Shown here piece after piece: positions 44,727 to 56,198 of a stretch of DNA of 64,000 nucleotides. The stretch is taken from contig JAULSR010000001.1 in NCBI GenBank assembly GCA_030512295.1, positions 5,975,001-6,039,000 on the forward strand. Direction: 5' to 3'. Origin of the DNA: Bombardia bombarda (taxonomy: Eukaryota > Ascomycota > Sordariomycetes > Sordariales > Lasiosphaeriaceae). Numbering within the stretch: the first letter of the stretch is position 1; each line of letters begins with the position of its first letter. A program made the translations under genes and the position numbers. The notes beneath the pieces were generated by a model. The model did not search any database, was not told where the DNA came from, and saw only the letters and a list, made by a program, of their open reading frames with translations.

Positions 44727-47700
44727 TTAATCCAATTCAGAATCCGTCTCTGAATCATCCGAGGTGTCTTCGGAGCTGCCATCCAGTTTTGCTGCCCTGT
44801 CATATCGCCTCAATTGCTTGCCAAACATGACATGCAGTATAGTATCCTTGTCGGGCATCTCGGCGTCCAGATCGTCTCGATCCCTCTCTAAAAGCTTCTT
44901 GATCCGAGATTTGTTGTTTGGATGGTGTTTCTGGGCGGAAGATTCGAGGCCTTTCCACCAACGATGGCCGATGTTATAGAGGAATGGAACACGAGATAGA
45001 AGATGAATGATTGGAAGCACCAACACCTTCATCCAGAAGTGACGAATCTGAAGCCAAACGTTCCTTAAAGTCTCAAAAAGCAACGCAATTAGGATAAAGG
45101 GAATGGATACGGCGAATGAAATGCCAACTAAAAATAAGCGTTAGCACCTTGGACATTAGGCGAATCCATTTTGCCAGGAAACCTACAAACCAGAGCACAG
45201 ACGTAGCTAAGAGGCCAGTTTGTATCGCCGTCTGCATCCTTGGGAAACTTGTCAACCGAAATAGCAAAGAACGATGACATGAATGATAGGGGCAGCTGCG
45301 AGTGGTAAGTACGTAGATCAGATGCCAGGTCTTCAAATGGACAGATTCGCTATGACTGACAAAAATAATCGTGACAATCGTAAATACGAGAAGAGTCTGT
45401 AAAGTGACGCGTCAGATATAGCCTTGATGTAGTGCTTGGAGAGCACATAAGTTCCTACGTTGCCTTGGATCGCATTCTCATCTGCAGCCTCGCGAGAAGT
45501 GCGAGCTTCCCAGAGGTTGGCTTGTTTCTGTTTAAGATCCAGTAGATGGTCAATCTGAATATGTGTTAGTCTATTTCTCTTTTAAGGAGTTACGGTTTAA
45601 CCCACCGACTTCTCGACTGCTTCCGCACGATTCATCATAGCCTTGAAACTTTTGTTTGTTCTGCGAATAGTGTCTCTTGCTTTTGCGGAGGGATGCCACT
45701 CGGTGGTAATAATGCCTGGTTTGTCTGTGTCGTATAAGTCTTCCTCAAACTTCCGCATATCATCTGATTCAATGACATCTGTCTGTTCTTCGAGCGTGGT
45801 CTGTATGATTTTAATCTCGTCAATAATGTCTTTAACTTCTGTTAGTGATGCGGTTTCTTTGCTCATGGTATCCAAGAGTTCCCCGAGGAGTATTCGACGC
45901 TGTTTCTGATACTGCGGGTGATCCTCCTCCAGACCGGATAATGCCATTGAGAGAAGACGGAACTCCTGAAAAAGCCTAGAAGAGGTCTCTTCCTGTAAGA
46001 GGTAAGTGGTTGCTTAGTCAGTACTAGTACTGGGTTCTAATCAAGATATGTAACCAGCTGCATATGGATTGTCAGGCGTGGGCATGGAGACACTCACAAC
46101 ATGGGCTATCGAACTTTCAAAGGACTGATAGAAGTTGACGGATTCCGAGGCCTGGTTTGGGCTCAATGTCCTGCAGCATGCGGCCATGATCTGCTTGACC
46201 AAATCACTCGTTGTATGGAGAGGATCTCGGCCTTCATCTTGCAATATTTGCTGTTGTAAATCATCGTATAAGTGACGCTCGGCTCCCTCGCGGATGGGAA
46301 AACTTGAGATGACAGTGTCAGGTTGGCCCTTCTGGCAAAACACCCATAGCCACAACTGATCAACCATGAGGATATTATGGCGGCTGTGTTCATCACTCAT
46401 GCTGTGCCTGAAGAGATTAGAATTTCTGGCAGACTTGTTGAACCAGCGTGAGACTACCTGAGTTCTATCACGAAATGTTGTGTCCCTCAGCATATAGTAA
46501 TATGACTGGTCAAGGGTTCTTTGCCTGGTCGTCAGTATCAAATTCATTTCTAATTGCGGAGAAGTTCAAATTATGTAGCCTCATTTTGACTTACCTACGA
46601 GGATGCAGTGGCAAATTGCGGACGTATCCCTTGGTATGCTTGTAGTTCAGATATGCTTTGGTAGCACCAACAATGCCACCCTTGATGCTGCTGCTTTTTA
46701 CCCTGTGGCGGCGAAGGGATGGCATCGTTTCTTTGACATTGCGGGAACTCATATTATGAGCAGATAGGCCGGCCAGTCGCCAAAAAAGTTGTCTGTGACG
46801 GCCTTTAGATTGGCGTCGACGGTAGTGCCTTCCCCATTTCGCCCATAAGCTATATGGAGGGTGTGAAACACTAGTGAGTTGACGGACGAGTTTGTTGAGT
46901 GCAGCTTGTCGACCGTATTCCTCATAACTTATGTATGGCATCTAAGTATGTAAGGTCAGCATGACTTATTCATATCTTAAAGATCCCTTAATTACCATAA
47001 TGGCCCAAGCCTTCGATTCATCTATCACAGCGTTTTCATCGAGGGGCTTCAAGCGCGCAACTTGAGGGTATACGGCGCGCTTAGATCATATTAGATGAGT
47101 CCTTTAAACCCCTGAGATCAAGGATTGTGGCATGTACTTACACTGTAAGGAAACGTAAACTCTCTGTAGCCTCGAGGCCAAGGCCACACATGGTAATTAA
47201 GAGAAGCAAACAGATCCTTGTTATTTGATCAGCTGAGAGGACTGGCTTGAGTAAAACAAGATGTATACGCACGTGTATCCAGGCCATCTTCAAGAAGTTT
47301 TATGATCAGCATTTGCAGTACTTGAAAGGTCAATGATAGAGTGGAAGTCGTACATTATTCATGGGAACGTGATACCAGCGACACACGGGATCGTCTAATG
47401 AGCTACCGTTCCTTTTTGCGTGCATGTCTGCTTGCTTCTTGAAGTAGTCGTCCAAACTGGTCTTCAGCTCGCTGCTCTCTGCTCCTTGATGAACTTGCTT
47501 CTCGTCCCCTGAAGTTTTATATATCAGTTGCTCGACATTGGTGTAGTATGGGATGTAGCTGCCTTTCTGGAACATCTCTCGGACGACCATCACCGTTTTG
47601 CGGCAAGCATTCAAAGCCTCTGTCGAGGGATTGTCCTCCTTGATCAGACGCCTCATCAAACGTAGCGGAGATACAGGAGGCGGGTTTTCCAGCAAGTCTC

Positions 47701-49039
47701 TAACCATCATCATCGTGTCACTGTGAGCTTCCTTCAGAAGGCTTTCTGCAATCTCTCTTGGCGTTTTGTTATTCTTGCCGCCTTTCAGGTTGGGATCTGC
47801 CCCGGCCTCGAGAAGCTCCTTAACAATCGCGTAGACGTCATGTTTGCCGTATAGAATTGCTAGATGGAGTGGCCTCTGCCCTTCAACATTGGGGAGATTG
47901 ACGTCGACGTTCTGGCTGACAAGATGAACAACTTTCTCCTTGTCATCCTGCTTCGCTGCTGCGAGAAATTGATGGCAGTGTATGGCCTTGGTGAGGGCGT
48001 CAACCACAAGAACAAACTTTTTGTCCCGGGGCCCCGACATCATTGCAATATCGTCAATGCTATGTTCGGTTTCCTCAACTTCGTCAAGGATTAGATCTTC
48101 GGCACCTTTTGCGTCCTGCTCGATATCCTTCTCGGCGATTTGCTTTTCTTTTTCCTTTTCGCTCTCTCTCTCTCTCTCCTTCGCCTTGAGCCTCCCCTTC
48201 TCCTTTTCTCCCTCATTCTCGCTTTCCTTTTCCCGAAAAATCAATGTTGATATGCCTGATGCTGCCATTTGCCTGCGAAACCCTTTCCATAGCTCAGGAC
48301 TGACCGGTATCTGGACGCTGCCGAAAAGTCTGGAATCTCGCCCAACTCTCAAAACTCGCGCAGACCATTCCAACAATGGACTGATACTATAGGGTGCCGC
48401 GAAGAGGCATATTGCAGCTATAGAATCTTGGAGATTAACAGCGAAGTCCTTCAGCTTGGGATACTTCGTGGCCAGATCTGGACTGAGCAATCTTTCGATC
48501 AGGACGGTCCCGTACCCGTGGCCAATGAACACCATTGGCCTTGAGCCAAACTTCTCTCGGATATCCATCAATTGCTGCCCGACTACAGAAGCAATGGACA
48601 TCAAATCGTCAGAAAATGTGCCTTTTTGGGCATCAGAGTGCAAACGCTTGAGGTCTAGGTCAAAGTGAACAATGCGGCCAACTGTTATATGACTGGGAAT
48701 CATATCTTCGTCTGTTAACCAAGTATGTCTCCTAGATTGGGTTCTTGGTAATGGCTTGCTGGAGCCAAAACGTGATGTCTCTTGTGGGCCAGAGGGGCCA
48801 TTTGGTAGAGCTGACTGTTTCTCATAACCAAAGACTGATCTTGGCAAGCCTGAGTTTATCACGAAGATGTCGACAGCCAGCTTGTCGTACTTGAATTCCG
48901 GGGTCGCAGTCTCCGAAGCGTCGATATGTTTATTTTTATCTGCATCGGCTGCGTCAAAGAGTGCGACAACCCTTATGTAACGTTTGAAATCGTCGCTTGG
49001 GGCTGGGGGAGCCTTGGAGATAGAGGTTCTGGTCGCCAT
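44727..49039 (-). CDS. Alpha/beta-hydrolase-like, ankyrin and CorA-like membrane protein (NLR-like architecture)
   Basis: Eleven exons: 49039-47354, 47287-47273 (15 nt), 47216-47142, 47079-46996, 46941-46595, 46524-46098, 45992-45606, 45554-45459, 45396-45361 (36 nt), 45295-45187 and 45127-44727, all in phase, 1,220 residues. Residues about 45-270 resemble the lipase-like alpha/beta-hydrolase found at the N-terminus of fungal NLR proteins (DIFVINSGLP start, PMVFIGHGYGTVLIERLL elbow at 168-185), but the nucleophile position is Gly175 in GHGYG, so it should be inactive. A very charged Lys/Glu/Arg linker (269-310) is followed by an ankyrin segment (about 360-455: GQRPLHLAILYG, EAGADPNLKGG). A large middle domain (460-1035) has basic and coiled-coil stretches. 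The end is a CorA-like two-helix membrane region (about 1040-1064 and 1080-1105) with FFAIS where CorA has FGMN. A 120-residue charged tail ends in an acidic Ser/Asp/Glu run. It is probably an incompatibility- or defence-type membrane protein; function is inferred only. Confidence 0.85.
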
Positions 49040-50341
49040 GTTCCTTCCACTGCAATAATGATGCGATGGCTATGGCCTATCAAAGCAGCCAAAAGTGCAA
49101 AGAAGGAAAAGGGAATAGTGGGAGTGCCAGGTGAAGGAGACAGGATTCTGAGAGGACTGGAAAGAGCGGGAGAGGGATTGACCTTGACTGGCAACAGCCT
49201 GATGGTATGCCTCCTTGGTGTGTGGGAGATTATGCACCCCCGAGAGAGATAAAGGCTCTGTACTACAGAGACTGGTTCATGCCATGGGGAGGGGATATGC
49301 AGCTTTTCAGCTAGCCCATTGCCGACCCCCTTCCAGTTACAGCCAACCCCGCATGGATCTTCTTCCAAATAGGCAATGCACTGCATCGTATCGGTCGGAG
49401 ACAGTCCAGAGTCTTATCCAGAGCCTCGTCTTGGAACACAGCAGCAAGCACTGTAGGTGGTGGGGGCGTGTCTGGGGGTGTACTTTCACCAACCACCCAT
49501 TCAGTTGCGCCACTAGAACGTCTGACTGGCTGCTGCATGATTGTGCAGCACTCCAAGGTAGACATTGTCGAACTAGACCCGAACGAGGAACCTAGGATTT
49601 ATATGAAAAAACAGTGATGCCGTTCTGAAGCATAAATGAATGAAGAGTACGGGTGCTTGCATAAGTGCACTACACAGTACACACATGCTTTACAGGACAT
49701 ATGCCGGACAGAAACTTGATCCCCGCAGAAAACCACGCTCGTACAGCACGAAGTGTTGATGATGGTTGCGCTTGGTAGTTGTAGTTGGAGAAAGCTTTGC
49801 TTATGGTTCATGGGCCCGAAAAGATGAGCTAGTGCTGGACCAATGAGCCAGATGCACCTTCCCTAGGAAGTACCTCAGCTGAGTAGTTCCAGAAACGGGA
49901 TGTTGGGATGACGTATGTCACGTGCTTTGTCCTTGCCTCTTCTTCACTGCCTGTGGCCTCTTCTGTTATACATACCTAGGTTTCTATCCGGCGGTCCTAT
50001 CGTGTTTAAAATGCAATTCCGAATATTATGGAATTATTTGCCATGGTCTTGAACCAGGTTTCAATTGGTCGGTTCTGCACAAATACCTGGGTTGCTGCCG
50101 CTGGTCTTCTACCCCTAAAGAAGCGATAAGGGAAATCACCCCTCCTCCAGGGTCCCCTGATAAGCAGATCTGCAATTTCACAGGCCCCACGACCCCACGA
50201 TAGCTGGATGCAGGTAGGGCAGCTCCCAGCAGCTAGCGCGAACCTAATCCCGACTCTTTTCCTTCTTTTTCAACAATCTCTAGCCAAAATCAAGACAGCC
50301 CACCACCTGACACCAGGCGGCCAATTGTGTAGCTAGCAGCC
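49040..50341. other. Intergenic between two divergent genes
   Basis: About 1.3 kb upstream of both the hydrolase/ankyrin/CorA-like gene and the 327-residue membrane-protein gene. No convincing frame, RNA gene or repeat. Confidence 0.5.
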
Positions 50342-51402
50342 ATGGCCGACGCGCGATTCCTGCGCATCGTCACCATCACCACCTTCCTCCCGGCATTCGC
50401 CCTGTGCATTGCCCACGGCAGTCTCTCCAACAGCCCCGTCCCTGCCGTCGGCCTCGCCCCCCTCGCTGTCTCCGCCTCCACCGCCATCTTTCTTCTCTCG
50501 CGCTATTCAAAGAGAAGCAAGCAGAAGCAACGCGCCACTCATACCCATGACGACGACGACGACGACGGCCATGATGTCGAGACCCAGGAGGAAGAAGGCT
50601 CTTCCCTCATCAACCAGGAACAACAGCCCCATGTCCTAGCCCATCCAATCCTCGTCTTCCTCGTCGATTCCATCCTCGCCGCCGCCCTGATGGTCGTGCT
50701 GGTCTTCACCTGGATCCGCACCCAAAACACCAGGGACGTCGAGCTGGCCATGCTCGCCGCCTACGCGACCATCCCGCTCCTCATCAACTTGTAAGCCACC
50801 ACCACCACCTCACTACTGGTCTGAAGAAACACTGTGACAGACACACCAGACTAACACAACCTTCCAGCCTGATCCACCTCTACCTCGCCGTGCGCGAGTT
50901 CATCGCCGGTCTCGCCCTGCACGGGCTGGTCCAGCACGTGGCCTGGCAGACCCTGCCGCCCGACTGCCCCCACTGCGGCAACCGGCTGCGGCCCGACTCG
51001 CTCCCCGCCATCCCGTGGTACGAGTCCGTCTCGGCCCCCAAGGTGAAGCTCCCCAGCTTCAAGGTGCCGTCCGTCACCAGGCTGACGATGCCCGCCGCCA
51101 TGCGGTCGTCTTCGTGGAGGATCAAGGGCCCGGAGTGGAAGACGCCTGCTTGGCTCAAGGGCCGCCGGGCTGCGGATGATGCGAATCTGTTTGTGAACTA
51201 TGAGGAAGGGGACGACGATGCGCGTGAACGGTATACCGACGAGCCTGAAGTGGCTGTCGGTAGTTCGTCTGCTGCTTCTGTGGGCCCTCTTATTCCGGCT
51301 ATTCCTGTGCCGGAGCCGGTGGTAGAGGAGGTCGTGGTGGGAAGTAGAAGGGGAAGGAGGGGCGAGGCCATTTTTGGAGAGGATGAGAATTCCTGGTCGT
51401 GA
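50342..51402 (+). CDS. Unknown multi-span membrane protein
   Basis: Two exons, 50342-50790 and 50868-51402, in phase 2, 327 residues. The N-terminus has two hydrophobic helices (about 8-28 and 38-57). An Asp/His-rich cytosolic loop follows (THTHDDDDDDGHD), then two more helices (about 105-125 and 133-152, the intron falling in the last). The rest is soluble, with a possible zinc-binding CPHCGN-type pair near 195 (only one CxxC is visible, so binding is unproven) and an acidic/Val-rich tail. This looks like a conserved fungal hypothetical protein, but I know no named family. The start ATG has good context (gccATGG). Confidence 0.8.
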
Positions 51403-51832
51403 GACTTTTAGGGAAGGAAATTCGGATGGCTATTTTGATGTGGTGGGTTGCTTGTTTATCACGGGATTTGTTGGAGTTTTCTCGCACGATGGCCTCGGCC
51501 GCGTTGCATTTACCTGCCTTTTTCTTCGGCTGGAGGCTGGCTTCTCCATGAGCCAACCCTTCTATATGTTTGCATGGCATAAGATACCCGTTTGCTTTTT
51601 GCTACAAGTTTTGCACAGCGTCTGGGGGTATTTCAAGCTGCTCAAATCTCAGCCGATTGGTTTGCGGAAGACAGGTTAACCGAACTGTTTCTGTTGTTCT
51701 TATCCTTGGTTATTAACTGTATAATTCAACTATCATACTGAAATTATCTACATGACGTCGCAGTAACTATAGACATCGTGAGCGTTTGATCAGATGCCTC
51801 AGTACGAGTAGTTTCAAACCATGTCGACAACT
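51403..51832. other. Intergenic, convergent 3' ends
   Basis: 430 bases between convergent genes, presumably 3' UTRs. No gene seen. Confidence 0.55.
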
Positions 51833-53982
51833 CTAAAGCCCATTACTGGCGCATGTAAACACGCTACTGACAGACCCATCTTCGAACTGATCGATGATGC
51901 TCACAACGCTCGCATAAGTGCCAGCAGTGAGGAAAAACACCCCTATTAGGATGATAAGAATGTTGACGGCAGCCAGCAGATACCCAGAGATGCTGTGGTC
52001 CTTTAATAAGGCAACTCCCCCGTCGGCCTTTCGCATCCGAAAGTAAGCAACGCCCCAGAAGATGAAGCCAAAGAAGCTGTCAAATAATGAAGACATCAAC
52101 GACAAGACTACACGCGGGTCAGCCATGGCAGTGGAAGTTGACAAGCACGCAAGAGATGCAGGCAGCAGCGTATCCACTTACGTGAAGAAAAGAATGGAAT
52201 GACCTCAGCAATCAGAAAAGCAAAGATCCACGTAGTCACTAATAGCAATGAGTTAGCGTCAAAGAGGCAACAAATTAGGGCAATTAGCCATCAAAGCTTA
52301 CGCAAAATAGCAGCCCAGGTAGCCCAACCGACCACGGTGTGCTCGTTCTTGTGGCGAGAGTCCCGGAATATGCGGAAGAAGACGAAGCGGGCCGAGACGG
52401 AGGCATATAACACGCCCAAGAAGATGAGGGTCGGGATCATGAAGGAGAAGGAAACCTTCTTGTACAGGTCCTCCAGAGACCCAAACGCTGGAGCGGTCAT
52501 GTATTGATTTCCGGTGTAGGCATAGACGACGCCTCCGACGATGCTGAAGACGATGATCTCTGCGATTGTGCAAGCCCAGAGTGCTTTGGGAAAGTCCCTA
52601 AAAGACATATTTGTCAGATGGAAATATCAAAGTCAAGCAAAAGATGGTATATACTGACTTTGGGTCCTTCATCTCAGCAATGAAGCTAGGAAGTGTGATC
52701 TGACCGATGAAGGTGTATGAAATGTTCAAGAAGGCGTTGAGACCAGCCACAAATGTTGTTCCAATAACAGGAATTGCCGTGACAATGGGATCGCCTCCTA
52801 TCATTGTCTTTCCGGCTGCGTTGATGTAGCTGTCTCGCGGATCATAGCCAGCGGGGTGGGACTCAACACCAGCAAAAATGGTGGCTAGGAGCACCGAGAT
52901 GAATGTAAAGATGGCCGAAGCCGTGCCAAGCTTGGACAGCATGCTGAAGGTCCGGGGAAGAGAACACAACCAGCAGATAAGCATCGTAACAATCCCAAAA
53001 CTGACAGTTCGACAGGAGATGCCGTTATCAGCTTCAGTCATTGTATTGAGATATCTCGCCCCAATGAGGACGTGCAAAGCCTGCGTATGGTGAGGATTTG
53101 AATACTGAGGTTAGAAAGGCGAATGACGAACCTGAATAAACTGTGTCTGGTCAGTACATCAATCAAATATGTGTATATAGATGACGAAACACTTACTGTG
53201 TTGTTAAGGATGAACATGACGGCTGTGGCCCACCAAGCCCACTCCTTATTCCAAAACAACATTTGGCCAATGTCACAGACATCGCGAACCTCGGGATGTC
53301 GCAGACAGAACTCCCACAAAACGAGCGAGCTGGGGAATGTCAGAAGGAAATTCTACGTATAATGGGAATCGTTAGTGGTGACTTACGTATAGAGTACTAT
53401 CCCAGCAACAACGACAGTCAAAATGAGGCTAGAACGCGTCAGTTAACGTGTAAAAAGAACCAAAGAACCCGGACTTACCCTGGGACAAGTCCGAGAACAC
53501 TATAAGACCAAGGGAAGCTCATAATGGCCTGCTGAAAATCAGTCCTGTCCTACAACTGAGGATGCTTGAGCACCGGCATGCAGCATTTCCTACCAAGCAA
53601 ATGTACTCTGAAAAGAGCAGTGCTGCCGTCTACCCAGAGAATACACTGTTAGTAAACTTCCAAGTGCCAATAATAACTAAACGGGTGATCAGAAGTGTAT
53701 TGTACAAACCTTCTGCCAGCTGCAGGTACGATATTGAATCGCATGACCCTCTTCGAGAGCAATCTGCTTATTCAGTATGGCCGTACCACTTTCATCGCTA
53801 TCGGACCCTCCGCCAGAGATGCTATCGAGCACGGGGCCAATACGAGGCCCGACCGTGACATTGGGACCGCCGAACCAAGCTGAGAAGCCTCGCGGAGGCT
53901 CGGGAGGCGTGATGGCATAATCTGTAGAGCCCTTCCCCGCCTTCTCTGTTGAGGAGGACAAGGGTAGATCCTGGCGCGACAT
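51833..53982 (-). CDS. Neutral amino-acid transporter, Aa_trans (mtr/AVT-like) family
   Basis: Secondary transporter importing neutral aromatic/aliphatic amino acids across the plasma membrane in the best-studied relative (Neurospora mtr). Ten exons: 53982-53710, 53629-53594, 53528-53479, 53428-53387, 53329-53197, 53140-53132 (9 nt), 53080-52659, 52597-52302, 52238-52182 and 52107-51833, all in phase, 530 residues. A hydrophilic N-tail of about 90 residues precedes the membrane core, which starts in LLFSEYICLAIMSFPWSYSVLG, the conserved first helix, and shows about ten further hydrophobic segments. IGQITLPSFIAEMKDPKDFPKALW is the typical central loop. The exon-3 acceptor is a tandem cagcag, so one Gln may be alternatively included. 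The large number of introns is usual for this family. Confidence 0.92.
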
Positions 53983-55580
53983 TATCGAGTATCGACAGCT
54001 TGTCAAAGTGTAAAGACCAACCAACCAATTGGAGATCTTGAGTACACAAGATGAGAAATAGAAAATGAGATGAAAAGTCTCGCAAGTGAAAGTAATCAAT
54101 CGGTTGCTGTGAAACCTTCACACATACATATGTATGCAAAAGCAAAAACAAGCATAAACAAAGCGGCTGCCAACGAATGCTACAGTTACAATCAATGAAT
54201 GCAAGTCCGCGGGGAGTGAGAGAGATCAGAACGTCAAGTGAGAAAGATACACACATACTAGAAGGATGCAAGAAAAAATACTACCTACCTTACATGGGTG
54301 GACTAGCTTGGTGATGGGCAGAGGATGTACTTGGTACGGACAGTGACGTATCTGCATGACTACCACACACAAGTAGCGTAGGATTACCTAGCGAGCCTAG
54401 CACTGGCAACCAAGGTCGGTAGGTAGTAGGAGGTCGCACTACATCACCATACCTGGGAGCCGGGCGGGCTCGCCGATGCATCTCTATGTCCGATGGGCTC
54501 GGAAGACTGGCATGCTATGGCGCCATCGTGCTGGACGCCGAGTGCCCTCTGCCCACTTCATAAAATTTGGTAAGAAGAATAGTAAAAACATCCCGGGATA
54601 TGACGATCAGATGTCCAAGTTGGGGGCCAATTGGGGCTTTTCGTGTTCAAGGGTCCCCAGACAGAGCGAGTGGTGGGAATGGTGACAACCCCGCAATGGG
54701 GATGCAATGAGATTGCACCCTTGGTTGCTGTTGATGGATAGCTTGCTAGTACCTAGGTTCTTGTAGTGTCGGATTATGTGATAAAAATCGGATTCCTACA
54801 AAGCGGATGGGATTTTTGCCATAAGCCTATGGTTTGAAGATGAACGTTTGAGTTGGATGGCGAGCTTGTTCAACACAAGCTTCGGCCAAGGACGACTCGA
54901 TGTCCAGCGGCGTGGGGGTTGACGTCAATAAAGTTTTCGGCTCCTGCTCCCACAAAAGGCGACCATAACCCGCCGTTGCGCTCGTTAAAGTTAATGGAGA
55001 GCGCAATAAGTATGAAGATAGTTCTTCAAAAACAATTGAAGCTTTGTTTCGGGAATCGCAAATTATTTGCTATCTGCAATGTCAGGTCGCACAAGCGAAA
55101 GGCCTAATGATCACGACGGAAAGAGACCTTCGAGAACGCAGGCCTCCACGGCGCCTCATGAACTTTCCCAAGGAGAATATGGGGAGCTGCAGCTTGTGTG
55201 GCTTGACTGTCGAGCTTGCACAAGCTTTAGTCCAATCTGTTAGCACGCCGATGCACTTACACATAACTGTGACCAATAACAGCAGATGCACTAGCAAGAT
55301 GACAAGGGACATAGTCGGCGGTGCTCAGCCTCAGCCACGCTGCAGCCTAGAAACTCCGCTCTCCAGCCCCTTGATTTCTCGACCTGCCTCGAGTCAACCC
55401 CCCTGGGTCAAGACAGGCCGACTCAAATGGCGGCCCGCAGCGGCGGCTGCTATCCACGCGCCATGGCAGAGGCGCTGGTTTTCCCCGTCAAGAAAGAGCT
55501 GGGGATTTCCTCCTCTCGAGTCGACAGCTGCCTTTGTGAGCTTGGAGCAGGAAACAAAGAAACAAACCATCACCCCAAAC
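53983..55580. other. Intergenic between divergent transporter and T5orf172 genes
   Basis: About 1.6 kb. TACCTACC strings occur at 54286 and, reversed, at 54417. The plus-strand frame of the T5orf172 gene stays open back to about 55044, but the extra residues are not protein-like and probably represent 5' leader. Confidence 0.5.
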
Positions 55581-55946
55581 ATGCCATTCTACGCCAACAC
55601 GCCCGAGTCGCTGATTGAGCGATCCGACTCCAAGAACCCCAACAACACATGCAGAGGCATCACGGGCAGCGGCCGACCATGCAGGCGTCCAATTGCCGCC
55701 GCAAACTTGCCGCCGGCCCCGTCCTCGCGGCGCTCCAAAGCCTCGGCGCTCCAAGTCGACGACCTTAGCGATGAGAACCTGTATTGCTTCCAGCACAAGG
55801 AGCAGGCCCGCATGTCGTCGGCACAGTCGAGCCCCGGCTGGAAGCCCACGAACACGCCGATCTTAGAAAACCGAACGAGCATCGACACCCTGGCCGAGCG
55901 CCTCGGGCTGATAGCCACGCTATCAGAGAAACCGCAAAGGCCTTCA

Positions 55947-55978
<32 letters not shown>

Positions 55979-56158
55979 AAAGCAACAGCAACAACGTCCG
56001 AGCAAGGCAGCCCGGCCAAAGGCGAGAAAGGAGTTGCATTTCTGCTGCTTCCGCTTCCCACTCGACGAAGTGTCTCCTCCCCCTCGTCCCAGGCCGCAGC
56101 CTGTCCCGCAGCAGACTGTCTCGACACTGCCCAAGTCCAGCGGCAGGAAGCCATCCAG

Positions 56159-56198
<40 letters not shown>

